Assembly: GCF_030316845.1 (NCBI RefSeq)
Contig: NZ_JASZYS010000012.1
Span: 124,001 to 188,000, forward strand
Length of the DNA stretch: 64,000 nucleotides
Direction of reading: 5' to 3'
Source of the DNA: Variovorax davisae
Lineage (GTDB): Bacteria > Pseudomonadota > Gammaproteobacteria > Burkholderiales > Burkholderiaceae_C
A program made the position numbers and the translations under genes. Position 1 is the first letter of the stretch. Every line of letters begins with the position of its first letter. The notes under the pieces were generated by a model, which was not told the DNA's origin, made no database searches, and was given only the letters and a program-made list of their open reading frames with translations. Of the stretch, positions 33,094 through 43,840 are shown piece by piece.

Positions 33094-34088
33094 CCTCCAG
33101 AATCAAGACCCTCATCGGCACGCTGGTGCTCGCCGCCAGCGGCGCCGCATCGGCCCAGACCCTGCTCAACGCGTCGTACGACGTGGCGCGCGAGTTCTAC
33201 AAGGACTACAACGCCGCCTTCGTCGCCAACTACAAGAAGACCACGGGCAAGGAAGTCAAGATCGACCAGTCGCATGGCGGCTCCAGCGCCCAGGCGCGGG
33301 CGGTGGCCGACGGCCTCGACGCCGACGTGGTGACCATGAACACCTCGACCGACATCGACTTCCTGGCCAATGCCGGCGTGGTCGCCAAGGACTGGCCCAA
33401 GCGCTTTCCGTACAACGCCTCGCCGACCACCTCGACGATGCTGTTCCTGACCCGCAACGGCAACCCGAAGGGCATCAAGGACTGGGACGACCTGATCAAG
33501 CCCGGCGTCCAGGTGGTGGTCGTCAACCCGAAGACCGGCGGCAACGGCCGCTACGCCTACCTCGCGGCCTGGGGCTACGTGAAGAAGAAGGGCGGCACCG
33601 ACGCCCAGGCGGCCGAGTTCGTCGGCAAGCTGTTCAAGAACGTGCCGATCCTGGCGCGCGGCGGCCGCGATGCGACCACCGCCTTCCTGCAGCGCAACAT
33701 CGGCGACGTGCTGATCACCTTCGAATCCGAGGTGGTGTCGATCGACCGCGAGTTCGGCTCGGGCAAGGTCGATGCGGTCTACCCGTCGATCAGCATCCTG
33801 GCCGAGAACCCGGTCGCGGTCGTCGAGCGCACGGTCAACAAGAAGGGCACCGGCGAACTGGCCAAGGCCTACCTCGACTACCTCTATTCGGAAGAAGCAC
33901 AGGAGATCGCCGCCAAGCATGCGCTGCGCCCGCGCTCCGAGGCCGTGCTCAAGAAGAACGCCGCGACCTTCAAGCCGCTGCAGCTGTTCACGGTGCAGGA
34001 ACTCTTCGGCAGCCTGTCCGAAGCGCAGAAGGTGCACTTCAACGACGGCGGCCAGTTCGACAAGCTCTACACGCCCGGCGCCAAGTAA
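33090..34088 (+). CDS. sbp: Sulfate ABC transporter substrate-binding protein
   Basis: This 332-residue protein has a Sec signal (MTSRIKTLIGTLVLAASGAASAQ) and sulfate-binding hallmarks: LLNASYDVAREFYKDYN, QSHGGSSAQARAVADGL, and PKTGGNGRYAYLAAW. It is the dedicated receptor for the CysTWA importer encoded just downstream, with cysT beginning the base after its stop. It is similar to, but clearly diverged from, the copy at 21388. Confidence 0.95.
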   Translation: MTSRIKTLIGTLVLAASGAASAQTLLNASYDVAREFYKDYNAAFVANYKKTTGKEVKIDQSHGGSSAQARAVADGLDADVVTMNTSTDIDFLANAGVVAKDWPKRFPYNASPTTSTMLFLTRNGNPKGIKDWDDLIKPGVQVVVVNPKTGGNGRYAYLAAWGYVKKKGGTDAQAAEFVGKLFKNVPILARGGRDATTAFLQRNIGDVLITFESEVVSIDREFGSGKVDAVYPSISILAENPVAVVERTVNKKGTGELAKAYLDYLYSEEAQEIAAKHALRPRSEAVLKKNAATFKPLQLFTVQELFGSLSEAQKVHFNDGGQFDKLYTPGAK

Positions 34089-34976
34089 ATGAGCGGTGCT
34101 GCTACATCGGCGCTGTCGTCCGCGGCAGCGCCGCTGGCGTCTGGAGCGGTCCGTGGCGTGTCGCGCCGGGTGCTGCCGGGCTTCCACCTCACGCTCGGCT
34201 ATGCGGTGCTCTACCTGAGCCTGATCGTGCTGATCCCGCTGTCGGCGCTGGTCTTCAAGACCTTCACCATGAGCTGGGAGCAGTTCTGGGTGGCGGTGAC
34301 CGCGCCGCGCGTGATGGCCTCGTACCGGCTGACCTTCGGCGCCTCGCTGATCGCGGCGCTGGTCAACCTGGTGTTCGGCCTGCTCGTGGCCTGGGTGCTG
34401 GTGCGCTACAAGTTTCCGGGCAAGCGCATCGTCGACGCGCTGGTCGACCTGCCGTTCGCGCTGCCCACCGCGGTGGCCGGCATCTCGCTGACCGCGCTGC
34501 TGGCCGGCAACGGCTGGGTCGGCCAGTTCCTCGAGCCGCTCGGCATCAAGCTGGCCTTCACGCCGGCCGGCGTCGTCATCGCGCTGATCTTCATCGGCCT
34601 GCCGTTCGTGGTGCGCACGGTGCAGCCGGTGCTCGAAGACACCGAGAAAGAACTCGAAGAGGCCGCCACCAGCCTCGGCGCGACCCGGCTGCAGACCTTC
34701 ACCAAGGTGATCCTGCCGTCGATCATGCCGGCGCTGCTGACCGGCTTCGCGATGGCCTTCGCACGCGCGATCGGCGAATACGGCTCGGTGATCTTCATCG
34801 CCGGCAACATGCCGATGATCTCGGAGATCACGCCGCTGATCATCATCGGCAAGCTCGAACAGTACGACTACGCGGGCGCCACCGCGGTGGCGCTGGTGAT
34901 GCTGGTGATCTCGTTCCTGCTGCTGCTGGTCATCAACGGCCTGCAGGGCTGGAAGCGTCGCCGGTCGGAGGCTTGA
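34089..34976 (+). CDS. cysT: Sulfate ABC transporter permease CysT (CysU)
   Basis: The 295-residue permease has about six membrane helices, LPFALPTAVAGISLTALL, and the EAA-type loop EEAATSLGATRLQTFTKVILPSIMPAL. It begins directly after the sbp stop codon. With CysW it forms the sulfate/thiosulfate channel. Confidence 0.95.
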   Translation: MSGAATSALSSAAAPLASGAVRGVSRRVLPGFHLTLGYAVLYLSLIVLIPLSALVFKTFTMSWEQFWVAVTAPRVMASYRLTFGASLIAALVNLVFGLLVAWVLVRYKFPGKRIVDALVDLPFALPTAVAGISLTALLAGNGWVGQFLEPLGIKLAFTPAGVVIALIFIGLPFVVRTVQPVLEDTEKELEEAATSLGATRLQTFTKVILPSIMPALLTGFAMAFARAIGEYGSVIFIAGNMPMISEITPLIIIGKLEQYDYAGATAVALVMLVISFLLLLVINGLQGWKRRRSEA

Positions 34977-34979
34977 GCC

Positions 34980-35876
34980 ATGAGCGCACCTTCGAAAACC
35001 ATCCGCCGCGTGCAGGCCGGCACCACCGAGTCGGCCTGGGTCCGCCGCACCCTGATCGGCATCGCGCTGGCCTTCATGTTCCTGTTCCTGCTGCTGCCGC
35101 TGGCCGCGGTCGCGGCCGAGGCGCTGCGCAAGGGCTTCGGCGCCTACCTCGAAGCGCTCAAGGAGCCCGATGCCTGGGCGGCGATCCGCCTGACCCTGCT
35201 GACGGCCGCCATCGCGGTGCCGCTGAACCTGGTCTTCGGCGTCGCCGCGGCCTGGGCCATCGCCAAGTTCGAGTTCCGCGGCAAGGCGGTCCTGACGACG
35301 CTGGTCGACCTGCCGTTCGCGGTGTCGCCGGTGGTGGCGGGCCTGATCTACGTGCTGGTGTTCGGCGCCCAGGGCTGGTTCGGTCCCTGGCTGCAGGCGC
35401 ACGACATCAAGATCATCTTCGCCGTCCCCGGCATCGTGCTGGCGACCGTGTTCGTGACCTTCCCGTTCATCGCCCGCGAGCTGATCCCGCTGATGCAGGC
35501 CCAGGGCACCGACGAGGAGCAGGCCGCGATCGTGCTCGGCGCCACCGGCTGGCAGACCTTCTGGCGCGTCACCTTGCCGAACATCAAGTGGGGCCTGCTG
35601 TACGGCGTGATCCTGTGCAATGCCCGGGCGATGGGCGAGTTCGGCGCGGTGTCGGTGGTCTCGGGCCACATCCGCGGCCAGACCAACACCATGCCGCTGC
35701 ACGTCGAAGTGCTCTACAACGAATACCAGTCGGTGGCCGCCTTCGCGGTGGCTTCCTTGCTGGCCATCCTGGCGCTGGTCACGCTGGTGATCAAGTCGGT
35801 CATCGAATGGCGCCACGAGCGCGAGATGAAGGCGATCGCGGAGCTTCCGCCCGAGCGCCCGACGCCAGCGAGCTGA
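34980..35876 (+). CDS. cysW: Sulfate ABC transporter permease CysW
   Basis: The 298-residue permease has the matching pattern LPFAVSPVVAGLIYVLVFG and the loop EEQAAIVLGATGWQTFWRVTLPNIKWGL, plus ARAMGEFGAVSVVSGHIRGQTNT, a CysW signature. It lies 3 bases after cysT. Confidence 0.95.
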   Translation: MSAPSKTIRRVQAGTTESAWVRRTLIGIALAFMFLFLLLPLAAVAAEALRKGFGAYLEALKEPDAWAAIRLTLLTAAIAVPLNLVFGVAAAWAIAKFEFRGKAVLTTLVDLPFAVSPVVAGLIYVLVFGAQGWFGPWLQAHDIKIIFAVPGIVLATVFVTFPFIARELIPLMQAQGTDEEQAAIVLGATGWQTFWRVTLPNIKWGLLYGVILCNARAMGEFGAVSVVSGHIRGQTNTMPLHVEVLYNEYQSVAAFAVASLLAILALVTLVIKSVIEWRHEREMKAIAELPPERPTPAS

Positions 35877-35888
35877 AAGAGAGAAATC

Positions 35889-36979
<1,091 letters not shown>

Positions 36980-36983
<4 letters not shown>

Positions 36984-37519
36984 AGTTGTTCGACTGGTAT
37001 TTCGGCGCGCCACGGCGCGCCTTGGCGCTGATCTGCCTGGCCTGCATCGCGATGCTGGCCTTCGGCATGTACCTGCAGCATGTGGTGGGCCTCGAGCCGT
37101 GCCCGATGTGCGTCGTGCAGCGCTATGCGCTGGTGCTGGTGGCGGTGTTCACCGGCATCGGGGCGGCCAGCGGCAGCAAGGCCTTGCGCATCGCCACCCT
37201 CCTGACGGCCCTGGTCGTGGCCGTGGGCGGCGCCTACACGGCGGCGAGCCAGAGCTGGCTGCAGTGGTATCCGCCCGAGGTGGTTTCGTGCGGGCGCGAC
37301 ATTTACGGAATGATCGAGACCTTCCCGCTGCAGCGGGCGCTGCCGATGATCTTCCGTGGCGCCGGCGACTGCTCGCAGATCGACTGGACCTTCCTCGGCC
37401 TGTCGATCGCCAACTGGTCGTTCATCGCCTTCACGGGGTTCGGGCTGGCGCTGCTGGTGCTGCTGGCGCGCTCGTTCCGCCGGCCGCCGATCCGGCCCGC
37501 GCTCAAGACCGCCCGCTGA
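36980..37519 (+). CDS. dsbB: Disulfide bond formation protein B
   Basis: I chose TTG 36980 (TTGA overlap with the cysA stop, GAGGA 12 bases upstream), giving 179 residues beginning KLFDWYFGAPRRALALI. A TTG four codons earlier is also possible. Four membrane helices are visible. The redox cysteines are Cys41 and Cys44 (EPCPMC) and the periplasmic pair Cys104 and Cys131. DsbB passes electrons from DsbA to quinone. Its coupling to cysA suggests that disulfide formation is produced together with sulfur import. Confidence 0.92.
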
Positions 37520-37524
37520 GCCTT

Positions 37525-38217
37525 CTATAGCGGCAGGGTGTCGAAGGCCGCGTAGGCCGTCGCCAGCCAGGTCTTCACGCGCTGGCGCTCTAGCAGCCCG
37601 AGCGCGTGCGGGCCTTCGCGGTCGTTGACCGCCTTCCAGAAGCTGGTGTTGCGGGCATCGATCTTGCGCATGCTGGCGTCGTGCAGCCGGGGCAGGGCGA
37701 TCACGCGGGCGCCGTGCGCCGTGGCCTTGCTGAGCGACTGCGATCCGAGCAGCAGGCCGAAGTCGTTGCCGCGCCCGTAGTTCTGCACGACGATGTAGTT
37801 CGGCCGGTCGCCGAAGGTGTCGATCAAGGTGCCGAGCAGGTCGCTGGAATCCTTGCCGTCGTCCAGCACATGCCAGAAGTTGACCGCCACCCCGAGTTCG
37901 GCGAAGACGTCGAACAGGTCCGACTCCTTGATCCAGCGCGACAGCGGCGCCAGCGTCTGGGCCGCCAGGTCGACGATCACGCTTTGCTGCGGATTGGTTT
38001 CGAAGCCGTTGACCACCGTGTCGAGGCCTTCGAAGCTGTCCACCACCACCGGCGAGGCGAAGCCCTCGTAGAAACGGGTGAAAGAGCTGTGCGAACGGTC
38101 CGTGTCGAAGCCCACGAAAGGCCGGCTGTGGTCGATGAAATACTGCGCCAGCACTCGCGCCGTGACCGACTTGCCGACACCGCCCTTTTCGCCGCCGATG
38201 AAATTGATGGAGCTCAT
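37525..38217 (-). CDS. ParA/MinD-like P-loop ATPase, mobilization-protein type
   Basis: The 230-residue product begins SSINFIGGEKGGVGKSVTARVLAQYF, a deviant Walker A (GGEKGGVGKS, residues 8-17). Later parts have FVGFDTDRSHSSFTRFYEG and VIVDLAAQTLAPL, the usual ParA/CobQ strands. Chromosomal copies of this family are often labelled mobilization protein but no partner (ParB, relaxase) is nearby, so the role is unknown. It lies tail-to-tail with dsbB, 5 bases apart. Confidence 0.75.
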   Translation of the reverse strand: MSSINFIGGEKGGVGKSVTARVLAQYFIDHSRPFVGFDTDRSHSSFTRFYEGFASPVVVDSFEGLDTVVNGFETNPQQSVIVDLAAQTLAPLSRWIKESDLFDVFAELGVAVNFWHVLDDGKDSSDLLGTLIDTFGDRPNYIVVQNYGRGNDFGLLLGSQSLSKATAHGARVIALPRLHDASMRKIDARNTSFWKAVNDREGPHALGLLERQRVKTWLATAYAAFDTLPL

Positions 38218-38322
38218 GAGGTTCCTGCGAGAGTGGGAAGAAAACTGCGATTCATTCTAGGTGCGGCGCCCGCAAGGATCGCGCCATGAGCTTCGGCGTG
38301 AGCCCGTTCCCGACTCGGCGAG

Positions 38323-39075
38323 CTACTTCGGCACCATCGACAGGAGCGGCCCCAGGCTCCCCAGGAACCAGTTCTGGCTGAAGTCGAGCGCCGCGCGCCG
38401 GTACTTCTCGTCGGCCTGCGCCGCCAGCAGATCCAGCCGCGCGACCACCTTGGACAGCTCGCGGTCGACCAGCAGGTTGCGCCCGCGTTCGCTGATCTCG
38501 GTGGCCAGCAGCAGCGGCTGTCCATCGGGGCCGGTCTTCGAGCCGATCAGCCAGAGCGAGATCTCGAAGTTGCGCGCCGCCCGGAAGCTGTTCTCGGCGC
38601 TGACGCCATCGAGCATGTTCTGCTCCCAGGTGTCGCCATTGGCCTGCTTGAGCAGCGCCGCCCAGCCGACCACCAGCGCCGCGACCCGGTCGCCTTCGAA
38701 GGGCTTGGGCGCGGTCTCGAAGGCCAGGCGGATGGCGTCGATGCCGTAGGCGCCTTGCAGCTGGGGCAGCGCCGCGTTGTTCGAGATCGCGTCCCAGGTA
38801 CGCTGGATCGCCTCGTCGGCGCTGCCGCACCACTTGCGCCATTCGCGCGGATTGCGGCGGTAGAGCGACAGCTGCACGCGCCGCACCGACTGCAGGTTGT
38901 CGCGCAAGGCGAGGTTGGCGATGCGGTTGGCACCGCTCTGGAGCCATTCGTTGCCGGCATAGGGTTCGGCGCGCTGGGTGGAGCCGCAAGCGGCGAGGGC
39001 CAGGGCCGCCGCCGCACCGCCGCCGATGAGCCACGCGCGGCGGTCCAGGCAGGGGGAAAGAGGGGAAACGCGCAT
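38323..39075 (-). CDS. Predicted lipoprotein of unknown function
   Basis: From ATG 39075 the product has 250 residues. A signal with DRRAWLIGGGAAAALALAACGS contains a clear lipobox (LAAC), so it should be lipid-anchored; the arginine pair suggests possible Tat export. The rest has no motif I recognise and is mostly helical, with conserved-looking segments RVQLSLYRRNPREWRKWCG and NWFLGSLGPLL. A GTG at 39084 is also in frame. GATAAC ends nine bases before the ATG, so the leader may be very short. Confidence 0.78.
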   Translation of the reverse strand: MRVSPLSPCLDRRAWLIGGGAAAALALAACGSTQRAEPYAGNEWLQSGANRIANLALRDNLQSVRRVQLSLYRRNPREWRKWCGSADEAIQRTWDAISNNAALPQLQGAYGIDAIRLAFETAPKPFEGDRVAALVVGWAALLKQANGDTWEQNMLDGVSAENSFRAARNFEISLWLIGSKTGPDGQPLLLATEISERGRNLLVDRELSKVVARLDLLAAQADEKYRRAALDFSQNWFLGSLGPLLSMVPK

Positions 39076-39204
39076 GGTCCGCACGTTATCATCCTCGCCT
39101 CAGGTGGCGGCCTGGCCTGGGCGTGCCAGCCGCCGGAATCTGCTTACAAATCAACACCTTGGCACCCCACCTTGGCAAAACAACTGGCTTAGGGCCGACC
39201 TGAC

Positions 39205-42200
39205 GTGCGTCTCAATTCCATCAAGCTCTCGGGCTTCAAGTCCTTCGCCGAACCCACCAACTTCCTGCTTCCCGGCCAGCTGGTCGGGGTGGTCGGTCCC
39301 AACGGCTGCGGCAAGTCGAACATCATGGATGCCGTGCGCTGGGTGCTCGGCGAATCGCGCGCCTCCGAGCTGCGCGGCGAGTCGATGCAGGACGTGATCT
39401 TCAACGGCACCACCACCCGCAAGCAGGCCAGCCGCTCCAGCGTCGAACTGGTGTTCGACAACGCCGACCACCGCGCCGGCGGCCAGTGGGCGCAGTTCGC
39501 CGAGATCGCGGTCAAGCGGGTGCTGACGCGCGACGGCAATTCGAGCTACTACATCAACAACCAGCCGGTGCGCCGGCGCGACGTGCAGGACGTGTTCCTC
39601 GGCACCGGCCTGGGGCCGCGCGCCTACGCGATCATCGGCCAGGGCACGATCAGCCGGATCATCGAATCCAAGCCCGAGGAGCTGCGCCTGTTCCTCGAAG
39701 AGGCCGCCGGCGTCTCGAAGTACAAGGAACGCCGCCGCGAGACCGAGAACCGGCTAGGCGACACGCGCGAGAACCTGACGCGGGTCGAGGACATCCTGCG
39801 CGAACTCAACAGCAACCTCGAGCGGCTCGAGAAGCAGGCCGAGGTGGCGGCGCGCTACAACCAGCTGACCGGCGACGCCACCCGCAAGCAGCACCAGCTG
39901 TGGTTCCTGAAGCGCACCGAGAGCGAGGCCGACCAAGCCAAGGTCAAGGCCGACGCCGAGCGCGCCATCAACGACCTCGAATCGCGCACCGCCGACCTGC
40001 GCCACATCGAGGCCGAGCTCGAAACCGTGCGCCAGGCCCACTACGCCGCCGGCGACCAGGTCAACCAGGCCCAGGGCAAGCTCTACGAAGCCAGCGCCGA
40101 GGTCGGCCGGCTCGAAGGCGAGATCCGCTTCGTGGTCGAGGGCCGCCAGCGGGTCGAACAGCGGCTGGTGCAGCTGCGCGAGCAGATGGGGCAATGGGGC
40201 ACGCGGCGCGAAGACGCCGAGGCCGAGATCGAGACCCTGGCCGGCCAGGGCGTGAACGCCGAGGAGCAGGCCGAACTGCTGGCCGCCCAGCTCGAGGAGC
40301 ACGACGCCCGCATGCCCGAGCTCGAGGACGCCCAGCAGCGGGCCCAGAACGAGGCCAACGCCCAGCGCGCGACGGTGGTGCAGGTGCAGCAGCAGATCCA
40401 GGTGCTGGCCGCCGACCAGCGCAACATCGAGGACCAGAGCCGCCAGCTCAACCTGCGCGCCGAGCGGCTGCGCACCGACCAGAACGCGCTCGCGGCGCCC
40501 GACGAGGCGAGGCTGCGCGACCAGCAGGAGCAGCTGGCCGCCGCCCAGGAGGCGGCCGCCGAATCCGATGCGCGCCTGCAGGAGCTGCAGGAAGCCGTGC
40601 CGCAACTCGACGACGACCGGCGCACGCGGCAGCAGGCGGTCAACGCCGAAGGGGCGCGCCACGCCGACCTGTCGGCGCGGCTGGAAGCGCTCAAGGCCTT
40701 GCAGGAAAAGGTCAAGACCGACGGCAAGCTCGCGCCCTGGCTCGCCAGGCACGGGCTCGAAAGCCTGCAGGGCCTGTGGAGCCGCATCCACATCGAGCGC
40801 GGCTGGGAAGACGCGCTCGAATCGGCCTTGCGCGAGCGCCTGGGCGCACTCGAAGTCAGCCGCCTCGACATGGTCCGCGCCTTCGCCGGCGATGCGCCGC
40901 CGGCCAAGCTGGCCTTCTATTCGCCGCCGCTGGCGGGCCTGCCGCCCGGCGCGTCGACCCTGCCGCGGCTGTCGGACCTGCTGCGCCTGGCCGACGCCGG
41001 CCAGCAGGCGCTGCTGGCCGAATGGCTGCATGGCTGCTTCACGGCCGCCAGCCTGGAAGAGGCGCTGGCGCAGCGCGACAAGCTGCAGCCCGGCGAGGTG
41101 ATCTACATCCAGAGCGGCCATGCGGTCACGGCCCACAGCGTCAGTTTCTATGCCCAGGATTCGGAGCAGGCCGGCCTGCTGGCGCGCCAGCAGGAAATGG
41201 AAAACCTGGAGCGCCAGCTGCGCGCCCAGACCCTGATCGCCGACGAATCGCGCACTGCGCTGGCCCGTGCCGAGGCGGCCTACGGCGACGCCGCCCAGCG
41301 CCTGGTCGCGGCGCGCCGCGAAGCGGCCGAGACCCAGTCGCAGGCGCATGCGCTGCAGGTCGAGACGCTGCGCCTGTCGCAACTGGCCGAGCAGACGCGG
41401 GCCCGCAGTGAACAGCTGGCGAATGACCTGGGCGAGGTGACGGCCCAGCTCGAAGAGCTGCAGGAAAAGCGCATCGCCGCCGAGTCGCGCTTCGAAGAGC
41501 TCGACATGCAGCTCGCCGACAGCCAGGAACGCCATGCGCAGCTCGATGAAAAGGTCATCGAGGCCGGCCGTGCGCTCACGGCCAGCCGCGAACAGCATCG
41601 CAGCCTCGAGCGCCAGGCGCAGGAAGCCACCTTCGCGCAGCGCACCCTCGAAGCGCGCCGCGGCGAGCTGAGCCGCGCGATCGAGACGGCCAACCAGCAG
41701 GTCGTCGCCCTGACCGACGAAGACGAACGCGCGCGCGCCGAGCTCGGCCGCCTGTCCGACGCGGCCGCCCAGGCCGGGCTGCAGGACGCGCTGTCGCTCA
41801 AGCTCGAACGCGAAACCGCGCTCGGCGCCTCGCGCAGCCAGTACGACGACCTGACGATCAAGCTGCGCGCCAGCGACGAACGCCGGCTGCAGCTCGAGCG
41901 CGAGCTCGACCCGCTGCGCCAGCGCATCACCGATTTCCAGCTCAAGGAGCAGGCCGCGCGGCTGGGCTTCGAGCAGTACCAGCAGCTGCTGGCCGATGCC
42001 GAGGCCGACCTGGAGGCGATCGCGCTGTCGATCGAGACCGACAAGGTCCGGCTCACCGGACTGCAAAGCGAGATCGACCGGCTCAATCGCGAAGTGGCCG
42101 CGCTCGGCGCGGTCAACTTGGCCGCGCTCGAGGAACTGGCCGTCGCCAGCGAGCGCAAGACCTTCCTCGATGCCCAGTCGGCCGACCTGAACGAGGCCAT

Positions 42201-42720
42201 CGGCACGCTCGAGGACGCGATCCGCAAGATCGACGCCGAGACCCGCGACCTGCTGGGCGGCACCTTCAAGATCGTCAACGAGCACTTCAGCCGGATGTTC
42301 CCGGAGCTGTTCGGCGGCGGCAACGCCAAGCTCATGATGACCGGCGACGAAATCCTCGACTCCGGCGTCCAGGTCATGGCCCAGCCGCCGGGCAAGAAGA
42401 ACCAGACCATCCACCTGCTGTCGGGCGGCGAGAAGGCGCTCACGGCGATCGCGCTGGTGTTCGCGATCTTCCAGCTGAACCCGGCGCCGTTCTGCCTGCT
42501 GGACGAAGTGGACGCGCCGCTGGACGACGCCAACACCGAACGCTATGCCAAACTCGTCACAGCCATGAGCCGAGAAACCCAGTTCCTTTTCATCAGCCAC
42601 AACAAGATCGCCATGGAAATGGCCGAACAGCTGATCGGCGTGACCATGCAGGAGCAGGGCGTTTCGCGCATCGTGGCGGTCGACATGGAGTCGGCCGTAT
42701 CGATGGTCGAAGCCGCCTGA
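39205..42720 (+). CDS. smc: Chromosome segregation protein SMC
   Basis: The GTG at 39205 (VRLNSIKLSGFKSF) gives 1171 residues, the usual SMC size. Walker A is GPNGCGKS (31-38). Long coiled coils cover about residues 170-500 and 660-1010, with the hinge around residues 515-640. The C-terminal head has signature LLSGGEKALTAIAL and Walker B FCLLDEVDAPLDDAN. SMC dimers load with ScpAB to organise the nucleoid. It is followed by zipA (13 bases) and ligA in the order seen in many Burkholderiales. Confidence 0.97.
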   Translation: MRLNSIKLSGFKSFAEPTNFLLPGQLVGVVGPNGCGKSNIMDAVRWVLGESRASELRGESMQDVIFNGTTTRKQASRSSVELVFDNADHRAGGQWAQFAEIAVKRVLTRDGNSSYYINNQPVRRRDVQDVFLGTGLGPRAYAIIGQGTISRIIESKPEELRLFLEEAAGVSKYKERRRETENRLGDTRENLTRVEDILRELNSNLERLEKQAEVAARYNQLTGDATRKQHQLWFLKRTESEADQAKVKADAERAINDLESRTADLRHIEAELETVRQAHYAAGDQVNQAQGKLYEASAEVGRLEGEIRFVVEGRQRVEQRLVQLREQMGQWGTRREDAEAEIETLAGQGVNAEEQAELLAAQLEEHDARMPELEDAQQRAQNEANAQRATVVQVQQQIQVLAADQRNIEDQSRQLNLRAERLRTDQNALAAPDEARLRDQQEQLAAAQEAAAESDARLQELQEAVPQLDDDRRTRQQAVNAEGARHADLSARLEALKALQEKVKTDGKLAPWLARHGLESLQGLWSRIHIERGWEDALESALRERLGALEVSRLDMVRAFAGDAPPAKLAFYSPPLAGLPPGASTLPRLSDLLRLADAGQQALLAEWLHGCFTAASLEEALAQRDKLQPGEVIYIQSGHAVTAHSVSFYAQDSEQAGLLARQQEMENLERQLRAQTLIADESRTALARAEAAYGDAAQRLVAARREAAETQSQAHALQVETLRLSQLAEQTRARSEQLANDLGEVTAQLEELQEKRIAAESRFEELDMQLADSQERHAQLDEKVIEAGRALTASREQHRSLERQAQEATFAQRTLEARRGELSRAIETANQQVVALTDEDERARAELGRLSDAAAQAGLQDALSLKLERETALGASRSQYDDLTIKLRASDERRLQLERELDPLRQRITDFQLKEQAARLGFEQYQQLLADAEADLEAIALSIETDKVRLTGLQSEIDRLNREVAALGAVNLAALEELAVASERKTFLDAQSADLNEAIGTLEDAIRKIDAETRDLLGGTFKIVNEHFSRMFPELFGGGNAKLMMTGDEILDSGVQVMAQPPGKKNQTIHLLSGGEKALTAIALVFAIFQLNPAPFCLLDEVDAPLDDANTERYAKLVTAMSRETQFLFISHNKIAMEMAEQLIGVTMQEQGVSRIVAVDMESAVSMVEAA

Positions 42721-42733
42721 GCACCCGCGGCCC

Positions 42734-43828
42734 ATGAGCAATCTCACCGTCGCCCTCGCCATCCTCGGCGGACTGGTTCTCGCCACCGTGGTCGGCTACA
42801 ACACGTGGATGTCGCGCCGCAATGCGCCGAAGCAGCCCGACGCCCCCGACAGCGAGCCGGCCGCGCCCGAGGCCGCCCCCCAGGGCGAACTCGAGCCCGT
42901 GCTGCATGTCGATCCGCACCAGGTTTCCGGCAACGAGCGGCACGAGCCGCTGTTCGATCCCGACCTGCCGGCGCCGAGCGCGCTGGCGGTGCCGTCGGCC
43001 GAGCGCCGCGGCGGCCTCGACCCGCTGATCGACGTCATCGCCCCGGTGTCGCTCGACGGCCTGGCCTCCGGCGACGCCGCGATCGCCGCCATGCCGGCGA
43101 CCCGGCGCGCCGGCAGCAAGCCGGTGGCGGTCGAGGGCCTCAACGAGTTCACCGGCGAGTGGGAGCCGGCGGTGGCCGGCCAGCGCTATGGCGCCTTCCA
43201 GGTCGGCGTGCAGATGGCCAACCGGACCGGCGCGCTCAACGAAATCGAATACTCCGAGTTCGTGGTCAAGGCCCAGGCCTTTGCCGACGCCCTCAACGGC
43301 GCGCCCGAGTTTCCCGAGATGCTCGACGAGGTGGCGCGGGCGCGCGAGCTCGACCAGTTCGCCAGTTCGCACGATGCCCAGCTCGGCTTCGTGCTGCGCG
43401 CGCGCCACGCAGCCTGGAGCCCCGGCTACGTGCAGCAGAACGCCTCCCGCCTCGGCTTCGTGGCCGGCATCATCCCCGGGCGGATGGTGCTGCCGGCGGG
43501 CGAGCAGGGGCTGCCGCCGATCCTCGGGCTGTCCTTCGATACCCAGGCCGCGCTGGCCGACGACCCGGCGCAGTCGGCGATCCGCGAGCTCACCCTGAGC
43601 CTCGACGTGCCGCAGGTCGACCGCACGGAGCGCCCCTTCGAGCGCATGCGCGAATCGGCCGCCGCACTGGCGCGCGAGATGGACGGCGTGGTCACCGACA
43701 GCGACGGCCAGCCCTTGCGCGACGAGACCATGGATGCCATCGGCGTCGACCTCGAGCAGCTCTACGACACGCTCGACGCGCGCGACCTGTCGGCTGGCTC
43801 ACCGCTGGCGCGGCGCTTGTTCAGCTAG
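42734..43828 (+). CDS. zipA: Cell division protein ZipA-like, FtsZ-binding
   Basis: The 364-residue protein has one N-terminal membrane helix (LTVALAILGGLVLATVVGY, residues about 4-22), a Pro/Ala/Glu-rich linker and a C-terminal domain from about residue 135 with the ZipA FtsZ-binding pattern (YGAFQVGVQMANRTGALNEIEYSEFV). ZipA anchors the FtsZ ring to the membrane. Its location next to ligA is the same as in E. coli, which supports the call, since betaproteobacterial ZipA sequences are diverged. Confidence 0.85.
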   Translation: MSNLTVALAILGGLVLATVVGYNTWMSRRNAPKQPDAPDSEPAAPEAAPQGELEPVLHVDPHQVSGNERHEPLFDPDLPAPSALAVPSAERRGGLDPLIDVIAPVSLDGLASGDAAIAAMPATRRAGSKPVAVEGLNEFTGEWEPAVAGQRYGAFQVGVQMANRTGALNEIEYSEFVVKAQAFADALNGAPEFPEMLDEVARARELDQFASSHDAQLGFVLRARHAAWSPGYVQQNASRLGFVAGIIPGRMVLPAGEQGLPPILGLSFDTQAALADDPAQSAIRELTLSLDVPQVDRTERPFERMRESAAALAREMDGVVTDSDGQPLRDETMDAIGVDLEQLYDTLDARDLSAGSPLARRLFS

Positions 43829-43840
43829 CCGGAGACGTTC

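Noticed and set aside
39754..42786. Minus-strand frame of 1010 codons opposite smc
   Set aside because: The plus-strand SMC has all family motifs and coiled coils; the antisense frame is a by-product of codon bias.
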